Below, piece after piece: positions 35,253 to 45,093 of a stretch of 64,000 nucleotides of DNA (position 1 is the first letter of the stretch; each line of letters begins with the position of its first letter). The position numbers were made by a program, and so were the translations under genes. Source of the DNA: Lathyrus oleraceus. Its lineage: Eukaryota; Streptophyta; Magnoliopsida; Fabales; Fabaceae. The stretch spans positions 425,096,319 to 425,160,318 of the forward strand of contig NC_066584.1 in assembly GCF_024323335.1 (NCBI RefSeq), in the 5' to 3' direction. The notes under the pieces are model-generated. The model was not told where the DNA came from, searched no databases, and saw only the letters and a program-made list of their open reading frames with translations.

Positions 35253-35367
35253 GTCTCTTAGGGACCAAAATTTGTCTCTTTGTTATTATTTAAGCCCATT
35301 CTGTCTCGTCGAGACGAAGATTTTAACCTTCATTTCTCCGGCTAGAATGACCTTAAATAGGGGCATC
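35253..35367 (+). other. Last 115 bp of Ogre-1 internal region, with polypurine tract
   Basis: Matches Ogre-2 30626-30732 and ends in AAATAGGGGCATC (35355-35367). It resumes Ogre-1 after the nested element. Confidence 0.8.
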
Positions 35368-38300
35368 TGTAAGACCCCAATTTTGTCCCTAAGATCCCTC
35401 ATGGCATCATAAGCATTGCATTGCATTGCCTCAAGGATCATTGAGCATCTTGGCTTCCTTTCCCTTTGGGTGGGACCTCCTTGTGAGTGGTTTGAGATCA
35501 CCAGGCATGCTTGAATTGTATATCATTGTTTTTCTAGTTTTAATCACTAACCAAAAGCACAAAAATATGTCATTAACATTTTGTTTTGCAGTTTAAGCAA
35601 TCACAGGTCAAGCAATTCAAGAGCATCCTTTGTGCAAGAGCTGATGGTATTTTCTTGAGATGAGACCACATGATCATTTTATGGAGCTTATATGAGCTGG
35701 GGTTCTATTTTGAAGCAATTTCCCCAAGTGGTGAAGGTTCAAATTCATCAGTCATGTCAAGGTCATCTGAGGACCAAAATATTCAACTGTGCAGTCAACT
35801 GAGGGCTTTGAGTTGGGGAATTGAGTTGAGACACATCATTCATGTTCAAAAAAAGGCCTATTCATCATGTCAAACATCTATCTTGAAGATTTTGAAGTCA
35901 TGGCAAAAGTTTCCAAAAATGGAAAGTGACCTGTAATTTCAAGTTTCCAAAAATGGCAAGTTTCTGGTCCACATTCAACTTGACTTTTCAACATCAAAGA
36001 AGCTTCAAATGGATTTTTGGTGAACATGAAAGTTGAAAATCTTTGTCTCCCCTTTTCAAAAAGTCCTAATTCATGATCATATGATGATTGGTTGAGAAGT
36101 TATGGCCAAATGATCACAAAGTATACATGGAATTTCAAAGTGGCATAACTTTTGATTCAAAACTCCAATTTGGTCCATTCTTTTTGCAAAATACTCCTCA
36201 TGACCAATACTTTCCAAATGAATCATTGCCTTGCATGGAAGAAGCTCATATGATCACTTGTTCACACATGTGCAAAATGGAAGGAAATTCCATAATTCAA
36301 ATTTGGTTGATGATGCAAGCAAAATACCATTCAAATGTTGATTATTGGATGATTTTAAGTGAAATCCAAGCTTGCATGAGCACTGTTCACGTGCTACATG
36401 GCCATGCTAGGTGCATTTGGCAATTTTGTAATTCACCTCATATCTCTCTAATTAAGATTAACCAATGCTTAATTGTGATTTCAGTGTGATTAGTGAGTGA
36501 TATATAAGCCAAACCCTAACTGCATTTGAAAAAAATAACAGAATTCAGATCTCAAATTTTCCATTTTCCTCCATTTTTCTCTCACTTCGAATTTCATTTT
36601 TCTTCACACTACTCTTCAAGATTCTTGTAGATTCATGCTCCTGGTGTAATTCTGAGCAAGATTCATCCCTTGGTTTGGACAATTGAGCTAGGTTTCGAGT
36701 AGATCGAGCACATGAACATGTCAATGGATTTCTGAATTTGAGCTGGATTCGAGTGGTTTCAGCTGTTGTTTCTTGCACAAAGCTTCTAGTCAAGCATAGA
36801 GGAAGAGATTTGGAGAGTTTGGAAGCCTGAGGACACGAGTTCATAGCACTGCATTTAAGGTAGGTGAAAATTCGATCCTTATATTTTGCTGTTTTATGTA
36901 CATGATTGTGTAGATCTTGCATTGCTGAGCATGCTGATATGTTTAATTTTGAAAATGGATGAATATTGAAACTGTATGATAAACTTTCAGTTTAGATCTT
37001 GAAAATGTTTTTGTTCGATCCGTAAAACCTAGCCTGAATTAGGATGAATTGACCATGGATTTGGATTGTATGTTGAAGGATCTTTCGAATGGTATATCAT
37101 TTGTCCATTTCTGGAAAAATTGTTGGATCTCCGCCGCCTGGATGGCAGGAGAAGACGGTTGTTGCCGCCGTCTGGTTTGTTAGGGTTTATATCCTAGGTG
37201 TATTCCACGTGTGTGCTTGTTGTCTGAACCATTGGCTGTGGATACTTTGACTTTCTTATGTGTTGCGTTGAATGCTGATGTAGCATGCCAACGCATTAAG
37301 TGAAACGTTGCGTTTCACTTATGCTGACGGTGTGCTGATTGTTTCGCTTGCATGTCCATTTGGTTGGTTCCTGTTGCATTGACCTGCTTGCGTGTGTATT
37401 GGACCAATGACATGGCTGCTGATTGTGTTTAGTGAAACTCTGTGTTTTGCATGTTCAAATATGGACCGCTTGATGTGTTTCTCGCGCCTAATCGTGTGGC
37501 CTTGATTAATTCTGGATTTTATTTGAATAATTGCTTTCCCTCCAAATTGCCATGTTATTTCATTTTATTTGCTCATCTTTAAAAAATCATAAAAAATAGT
37601 AGAATAGTCCAAATTGAGTCAAATGTTTTTTCATGATCTTGTCTTAATCTCTAGTTTTTTATAGCATTTATTTCATGAATTGTTTGTTTCTGGATTTTTA
37701 TTTTGGATTTTTTGATTGAACCTTATGCCAAATTGATATGCTATGTTCATTACTTTGTGAAATGCTATGTGTTGATCCAATTGATCTGAATTTTTGCATG
37801 CTTGATCTTCACATGTGATATAGATTTTTGAGCATTGGTTTGGAATTTTTATCATATGCTATCACTAGTTTTGACACATGAAGATATAATGTGACAATTT
37901 GTGTCACATTTTTGGCATTGCATTTGTGCATTTTTGTTCACCTATCATTTGAGCTCTTCTGGATTTGATATTTTGCACATTGTTTGTTCATAACATGAGA
38001 AACTTGCATAAAACATTTCATAGCCATTGCATGCTTTTCTGTTTTGATTTGGATTTTCTAATTTGGATATCCACTTTGTGCTCATTTGTTGGTCATTGCT
38101 TTACATTGATCATTTGATGCCTTTGCCTTATGAATTGATGTTGGTCCTTTTGAGGACATCTTGTGACATGTTTGAACTTGCTTTGTGCAAAAGATTGACT
38201 TCTGTTTTGATCATTTGGTTTGGTTTTGAACCTAGTCTTTGTACTATTGTTTTGTACATGAACTAACCTTGACTTGTGTTTCAGGTTTGGACACTTAGCA

Positions 38301-40327
38301 TTAATGGTTGAGTTGCTCACCTTTTGAGATGCAAATTGGATCGTGTTCTGACTTCTTTGTGTTATATAGGGATTTAAGTTGATGAGTTGAGTTCATTGCT
38401 TCATTTGATTGCTTGACCATTGCTCATTGAATTGTGTACAGTTGATTGGTTTCACTGTCTGTTTTCTGATTGGTTGTCTGAGATATTAACTGTTTAGCTT
38501 TTGTACAGGTACATTAGTTGCTTGCTTTTAGCTCTTGCTTGAGCTTTGGATTATGGTTGATACACCACTTAGGTAGCTATTCTCTTACTCCATGTAGTCT
38601 GGAAGTCCTGTCACCTTTTTGGCAGGCATTTTGGCTGAAGTCCTCCTTAAGAGGCTCTGTTTGTGATTGTTTACATTTGTGCCAAAGACCTCTAAATGAG
38701 GCATGTTACTTGATAATTCCTCCTAAGTGAAGAGGCAATTGACGGATAGAAGGGATTAGCAATCAATCCCCCGTTATTCAGTGAGTCGTTCATTATGCTC
38801 GCACTACGTGCTGATGCTCTTGAACAAATACCCAAGATCATTTGTCCAATGTCTGTCAAGTGGAATAGGATCCCTCATTATGGATCCCCACGCTTTCTTT
38901 ATCATGAGCTCACCCAGGCCAGGGTTAAGAGCATGAGGTCTCATCCTCATTTCCATCTTTGATCAGCTTCACCCTAACTCTCAATGTTAGTGGTTAAGAG
39001 CTACAAACTACACTTGTACAGTTTGGCTTGTTTGTCGAGGTTGATATGACCCCTCTTGACTAAAGCCCACCTAATTGATTGAGCCTCTTGTATGTATATA
39101 GAGTGTGATGCATTGTTTGCTTGATTGCTTTTGCATGTGTTTGCTTTTGATCATTTGTTTGTTGTTAGGAGTCGGATCTAAGTCCATTTATTGGCATTCT
39201 GTTTCCTTTTTGCTGTTGGAGTTGGATGTAAGTCCATATATTGGAATTTTGTTTCCTTTTTGTGGTTGGAGTTGGATGTAAGTCCATATATTGGCATTCT
39301 GTTTCCTTTTATTTGTGGTTCTCTTATGAGACTTTTGCTTTTGCCTTGTGCTTATTCCAAAGGAACTTACTTGGATCATCTCTATGATCTCGAGAAAGGA
39401 ACTCCTATTGTGGTTGCATCCCTTAACCCTTACCTTTTGTTAACCTTCTTCATCTTTCCACCCAAACCAAAAAAATTTTGTGCAAACATTTGACTTGTTT
39501 TCAACATTAGAAACCTAGGCCATATGCCTTTGATTTTTCAAACTTTTTTTCACTAATACTCATTGTAAATGAACTCTAATTCATACTTGACCTCATTTTG
39601 TGAATACTTCTAATTGGTTAATTCAACCCATTCAAATGTGTCTCTTGTGGTTTCAATGACCATGTTCTTGATCAAATTTTTCATAACCTTTAGCTATTAG
39701 GTTTGAGTTATCTTTGTGGTAGATATGACACTCACCTTTGTCCTTAGTGATGGACAATGAGCCTTCCATGCTTATTATAGGGTTAACCCCTCACTAGCAT
39801 GTTGAAGCTATCCTCACATGGTGGACTTGTGGTTTTTCAGGTTGAGTTTTCTCCCTTTGATAACAAAAGACCTTAAGGCTTTTGGACCAATCAATCCACT
39901 CATTTGTTTTCAAATCTTTTACCCGAACTACGAGGTTTTGATCCTAATCTTTTTATAAGAGGGTACGTAGGCAATGGGTTTATCCATCCAAACACAAAAT
40001 GTAAATAACTTGTATATTCTCTTCTCATCTCTTCAATCATGTTTGCCCAAAATAATTTCATAAACAATAACCTTTGCAACAATGTGTGAAAAGGGCTCCC
40101 TAGGAGTACCTAGGATGTTTTGGGTGCCTAACACCTTCCCATTACATAACCAACCCCCTTACCCAGATCTCTGTTTCTTTTACTAGTTTTGTTTGTAAAA
40201 CTTTTTAGGTTTTTGTTCGCTTTCTAACCATTCCTTTGGATAAATAGAAGTGCGGTGGCGACTCGACTTTGTATGATTTACCTTGTATTTAGTCAATATC
40301 TCCAATGGTAACAAATACACCACTACA
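35368..40327 (+). repeat. Ogre-1 3' LTR (4960 bp)
   Basis: It starts TGTAAGACCCC and ends AAATACACCACTACA. Its last 1728 bp match 1-1729. The TATA box TATATAAG is at 36501-36508 and the U5 TGGCGACTC box at 40256-40264. It shares only parts with the Ogre-2 LTR (first ~150 bp, scattered blocks, U5 end), so it is a separate subfamily. ORFs inside it (for example 36088-36489) have no recognisable domain. Confidence 0.9.
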
Positions 40328-41650
40328 CACGCCACTTTGCTCTACGATTGAGAGTCTATCCTTCTCTTGAATCCAAGCTACTATCCTGATTTGATCTCGA
40401 ATTGTCAATTCCCCAACAAGTGATACACTACTCCTTGCACTCCAGTACTACCAGTCACTCTCTTTCCACTCTCGTAGTTACAAACTACGATTGCTCTGAC
40501 TTTCTCATTTCACAATGAGAATACGTAGGCACGAGGATGTGAATCCTTGGCGAGCATACTTCTAATTATTTCTCCTTTCGCCTTAGGGCATCATCCATAT
40601 CTGTCACTACTCATTACCTACCTCCTTCGATCATCAATCGTCCATCCAATGACATATTTGTCTCTTTGACATCGAAATACACTTTTCTTGGAATTCCATA
40701 CATACCCTTTTAGGACTCTTAACGAATAGTCCGCATTTCATGCCTAGAGTTGTTTGGCTCTCATCCTAAACATTTAATTCCTTTTTTTTAGCCAAAACCC
40801 TACAGTGGCGGCCTGCTAGTCCACGTATCAGTTAACGTTGTTTCCCTCTATGGTAGAAATCTCACTTCTCTTATGGATTCCAATACACTTTCACCTTTCG
40901 ATTTCAAGCAATACTTATTCAGTCACTTGTTACCAAGTTCTTCTATTCTGTGACTTTGGTCACCTCACTCTGTTCATCCCATGACACCTTCATATACTAC
41001 CTTCTTTCACTCCATGTGATATACCTATTCTTTGAGCCTAATACACTATACTTTTGTGCTCCAGCTTATACCTCCTTGTGAACCAAGAGTTGTTTGGCTC
41101 TCATCCCAAACACCTAATTCCTCTCTTTTTGGTTGTTCCAGTATAGTGATATAAGTGCTCTACGCCCTCACTTGTCGGTTCAAACAACCTATTTACTCTT
41201 GGGTTCACATTTTCACTCTCTCTTGGAGCTCAAATCACACAATCCTTTGGTTCAGACCATACTTCTTATCACATTTCTTTCCACCTCCTGCCTCTAGTTC
41301 CTTGAACTACGGAGCTCTGAATTCCTCATTGCACTATGAGGATACGTAGGCATGAGGGCCCTAATCGTCACTAAGCACTCTATCTATTTCTTTTCCTTTC
41401 CCCTTCTTTTACGAGTAATCTTTAGATATCACACCTATTCAAGCGAGAACAATCAAAACGGTTCCAATGGAGTACCATGGATGTTTGGGGTGCTAACACC
41501 TTCCCCTTGCATAACCGACTTTCTTACCCAGTATCTCTTTTCCTTGGGTTTTATCGATGTTTTCCCTTCCCTTTGGGGATAAATATAGTTTGATGGTGAC
41601 TTTGTTGTATGTTCGAGCGTGCGATACGTTTGGGTATATTTCTGCTAGCT
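40328..41650 (+). repeat. Degraded Ty3/gypsy LTR of another family
   Basis: No coding capacity. The right part has the same order of U5 modules as Ogre LTRs: AACTACG near 41305, ATACGTAGGCA near 41341, GGTGCTAACACCTTCCCC-like text near 41491, and a GGGGATAAATA...GGTGAC end near 41600. A second AACTACG...ATACGTAGGCA module lies at about 40490-40535. The phrase AGAGTTGTTTGGCTCTCATC occurs twice (40748 and 41087). I read it as one or two fragments of related Tat/Athila-type LTRs. No LTR start was found. Confidence 0.5.
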
Positions 41651-42250
41651 TCACTTAGTATCTTTTGTCTTGCCTCCATTAAAAGCCTTCCGCAATTCAC
41701 ATATAGGACACGTTTTATGTCCCTTGATGATGTACCCAGACAAATTACCGTTTGCAGAAAAGTCATTGATTGTGCAAAATAACATGGTGCACAACTTAAA
41801 GTTATCACATGTATATGCATCACCAACATCAACGCCTTCCTCCCACAAAAGTCTTAAATCTTCAATCAATGGAGTTAAATAAACATCTATGTCGTTTCCT
41901 GGTTACTTTGGACTCGGGATCATCATTGATAACATCATATATTTGCGTTTCATGCACAACCATGGAGATAGGTTGTAAATTATGAGAAGAACAGACCATG
42001 ACATATGTTTAGTACTCAAATTACCAAAAGGGGTCATTCCATCGGTGGAAAGTCCAAGCCTAAGGTTCATCGATTCTAGTGCAAAATCTAGAAACAAGGA
42101 ATCAATTTTCTTCCATTGCAATGAATCAGCTACATGGCGAATTTTTTCATCACCCGCTCTTTCATTTGCATGCCATATAGTATTTTTTGCATTATTTGCA
42201 TTAGAAAATAATGTCTTGAACCTTTGAATTACCGGTAGGTACCATATCAA
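41651..42250 (-). pseudogene. CACTA (En/Spm) TNP2 transposase fragment
   Basis: On the minus strand, about 200 codons read in one frame with a single TAA at 41903-41905. Conserved TNP2 phrases include WYLPVIQRFKTLF, WHANERAGDEKIRHVADS, RLGLSTDGMTPFGNLS, SPWLCMKRKYMMLS, IEDLRLLWEEGVDV and NGNLSGYIIKGHKTCPIC. This is the central part of the Transposase_21 family, which binds the ends and cuts CACTA elements. Both ends are missing: upstream it is cut by the copia LTR at 42251, and downstream it loses similarity after CPIC (about 41690). No terminal CACTA repeats were found. It is a dead fragment, clearly homologous. Confidence 0.85.
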
Positions 42251-43473
42251 TGTTAGAACAATATTTGGTTAAGCATTTATACCTTGAGTTTTGATGATAA
42301 CAATATTGTATTTGTGTGAGAACGATTTTGGTACCCTAATGGTTTGTTATTGTGTAGCTTTAACAGACAGTTCTGATTCTGAGTTTATGACGTGCAATGT
42401 CATCAGTTTCTAAACATTTTGTTCTGAATTCCGCTTTTGCGCTAATCATGAGAAGTTCTGAAAGATGCCAGGTTGTTGCTGCAATGCTCTTTCTGCTTCT
42501 GTACTTATTCACTTCTGATTAGTTCCAGAAAGACATTATATTGCTGCTGCAATATTCTCTCTGCTTCTACTTCTGGATGTGACTCTGATTATCAAGCATC
42601 TGAAGAATGGCAAGCTTCTGAAGTTTTGTTACTTAGCTGAAGTTTCTAAAGATCTCAAGCAAGACGCTGATGTGGTCAAGGTTTTGACTGAAGATTCTGA
42701 TATCATCTTTGTGTTTCTTTTTTTCATGCTTCATTAACTGCTTCTCAGAAGCCAATGAATCTGAAGATAAGATCAAATGGATACGTCATCAAATAGTACA
42801 TGATACAAATCAAATATTTCTTCCACTCCTTAATTTGTGGGCGAAGGACAGTACTATACATCACACATATCACTGTAACTATGGGCGAAAGATTGTAGTA
42901 TGTATCACTCCTTTCATCAATCCAACAGTGGACAACTGCCCTTTTGATATCCCAATTTTCCCTCCAATGTTCTCTTTCTTATGCTATATAGGTAGGACTT
43001 GGAGACTTAAAGAAAATAGAATCAAGTGCTACAATATTTGACAAGTCTGTTTCTACGTGAAAAACTATCAACTTTGTACACAGTTTTTCTTTAAGTATTT
43101 TATATTTCATTTGTGTAAAATCTACTTGTGTAGAAGCAACTTATAACATACAAATTCTTATTCAAACTGTTTGTTTGTATTTTCCTTTAGGAGACTAGGT
43201 TTTAGTCAGGTCCTTTAGAAGACAAAGAAAGTTGTTCTTTGTGTTTATTCTATAATTTGTTTGGTTATAATGGATTAAGTCCTTGGGTATAAGTCAAAAT
43301 CACCTTGATGGATGGACTGGAATAACTTTGATTTCAAGCGAAGCAGGATAAAAATACTTGTGTCTTTATCTCTTTGTTCTTAGTATTGTCTGGTGTTTTT
43401 GAGTTGGTAAAAAGCTTTTGTTTTTAAAACTCAATTCACCCCCCCCCCCTTTCTTGTGTTTTTCACACCTTTA
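42251..43473 (+). repeat. Copia-1 5' LTR (1223 bp)
   Basis: It starts TGTTAGAACAATATTTGG and ends TTTTTCACACCTTTA, parallel to the Copia-2 LTR end TTTTTCTCACCTTCA. Repeated CTTCTGATT/TCTGA words are typical of Maximus LTRs. A C9-10 run sits near 43440. The ORF at 42709-43041 has no domain. Confidence 0.7.
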
Positions 43474-43475
43474 AT

Positions 43476-43492
43476 TGGCAATAGAGCTCCGG
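43476..43492 (+). promoter_or_regulatory. Copia-1 primer-binding site, decayed
   Basis: TGGCAATAGAGCTCCGG aligns with the initiator-Met site TGGTATCAGAGCTCCGG of Copia-2, with two or three changes. It lies 2 bp after the LTR, as in Copia-2. Confidence 0.6.
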
Positions 43493-43518
43493 TTCTGATT
43501 GTGATAAAGTTTTATCAA

Positions 43519-43523
43519 TACTT
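43519..43523 (+). repeat. Target-site duplication of Copia-2, left copy (TACTT)
   Basis: TACTT directly before the Copia-2 LTR, repeated at 54113-54117 directly after the other LTR. Confidence 0.9.
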
Positions 43524-44606
43524 TGAAGGTGAGAAAAACAAGAAAGGGGGGTTTGAATTGTTTGAAAAATAAGCGCTTTTGCAAAATGAAATCACACAAA
43601 GATTTTATACTGGTTCGCTTATAACACAAAGCTACTCCAGTCCACCCGGCCAAGGTGATTTCGCCTTCAACAAGGACTTAATCCACTAATCTTGAAAGAT
43701 TACAAACAACCCCTAAGAGAAAAGAAAATCTCTTAGTCCTCTCAAGTCTACAGACTACAACAGGTCACTTGAGGAAATCAAATAAAAATAGATACAAGAT
43801 GTGTAATCTAGAGTGCTTCTAAGAAAGCAAATATTACAAACTTAAGAACAAATTTTTCACTTGATAAGCAACAGCTTAGTGAAAATCTTTGAAGAACAAA
43901 GATGTTTTTCTTGAGCGTGATATAATTTCAGTATAGTTTTGGCTAGTGATTTCTTCGTGTATGCTGAATGAGATTTCTTCTCTATTTATAGGAGTTGAAG
44001 TAGAGTTGAAGTAGCGTTGAATCTGTTGGATATTGAGATGTAATTACGCCATTCCATTAATAGCTTCTGCAGTAGACTTTTTCACTTAGAAGTGACTACT
44101 TACCACAATTAGTATCTTTTCTCTTGGAAGTGGAGATTAACGTCTCTTTCTAATTGAGGAAATCCATTTGCAGAACTTTAACTTGGCTTAAACGTTACTT
44201 CATCATGATTAACAATTCTGATTAGAGTCTTTGTGTATCTGGAGAAATTGGCTTCTGATGTTATCTCTTGAAAGTTCAGATGACGCTTGATAACTTCAGA
44301 CTTTGCAGAAGGCATTTGTTCAGAGTCAGAGCTTCTAGACTTTACTTCATGTTCAGATGCTTCTGATATTTTGTAGTTTTGTCCAGAGTCAGAGCTTCTT
44401 GAAACGAGATTTCACTTTAGATGCTTCTGATACTTGAGATTTTGCATCTGATCTTGTTTTGCATCTGATGACATCATCAGATTTATTTCTTCTTTCTTTA
44501 GAACCCTGCACACTTAGAAACTTTTCGTTAGGGTGCCACTTTTGGTTTCATCCTTTGTTATCATCAAAATCATGGAATCTATTGTAGAACTATTTTTGTT
44601 CTTACA
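43524..44606 (-). repeat. Copia-2 3' LTR
   Basis: Read on the minus strand it runs TGTAAGAACAAAAATAG...CTCACCTTCA. A TATA box (TATAAATAG) lies at 43982-43990. Confidence 0.92.
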
Positions 44607-44620
44607 ATCTCCCCCTTTTT
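44607..44620 (-). promoter_or_regulatory. Copia-2 polypurine tract
   Basis: AAAAAGGGGGAGAT on the minus strand, touching the 3' LTR. A second purine run, CCAAAAAGGGGGAG, is at 44906-44919. Confidence 0.85.
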
Positions 44621-45093
44621 GATGATGACAAAACAAATAAAATTATCAGATGAAACATGAAAAATATTAGATCAGATAAACAAAAGCTCCCCCTGAAATA
44701 GTACTAGGGAGTTCAGAAGTTCTTACCAGAGCTTTCCAAGCAATAAGATTTCTGAAAACTTTCTGCAATTTCTTAATTTAATGTTAGAATTATTTAATCA
44801 GAGCTATTATTTAATCAGAGCTAATTTTATCAGAACTATTTCTACAATTGTTGCAGAATGCTTAAGGTTTTAGACATAGTTTTCATCAGAGCTATTTAAT
44901 AATTTCTCCCCCTTTTTGGCATAATCAAAAAGGCATAAAACATAAAAAGAATAATAGAGAGAAAAACACTTCATTAAACAAAAGCACGAAGGCAAACAGC
45001 AGTCAAAAAACAACAGATTCAAAGAAATATCAGAGCTAAAAAAAGAAAAGACAGAAGCAAAAACACTAGGCAACCAAAATAAATCCTAAGTGC
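44621..45093 (-). other. Copia-2 spacer between third ORF and polypurine tract
   Basis: About 470 bp, AT-rich, without a credible gene. It contains repeated CAGAGCTATT / TTTAATCAGAG words and the second purine run. Confidence 0.6.

Larger units (their letters stand above)
1..40327 (+). mobile_element. Ogre-1: older Ty3/gypsy Tat/Ogre element, split by nested Ogre-2
   Basis: Two stretches, 1-10926 and 35253-40327, read as one plus-strand element interrupted by a second Ogre at 10927-35252. The partial LTR at 1-1729 matches the end of the LTR at 38600-40327 almost base for base (1729 versus 1728 bp, roughly 2% different by eye). Between the LTRs lie a PBS, a leader, a broken pol, a 3' untranslated region and a polypurine tract. 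ORF1 and most of gag-protease are missing, and pol has three nonsense changes and two 1-nt deletions, so the element is defective. About 470 bp of its internal region, judged against Ogre-2 30155-30625, is also missing at the right edge of the nested insertion. The 5' LTR starts outside the window, so the target-site duplication cannot be tested. Confidence 0.85.

Noticed and set aside
35670..36489. ORFs of 88 and 133 codons in the Ogre-1 3' LTR
   Set aside because: Noncoding U3 sequence with no recognisable domain.
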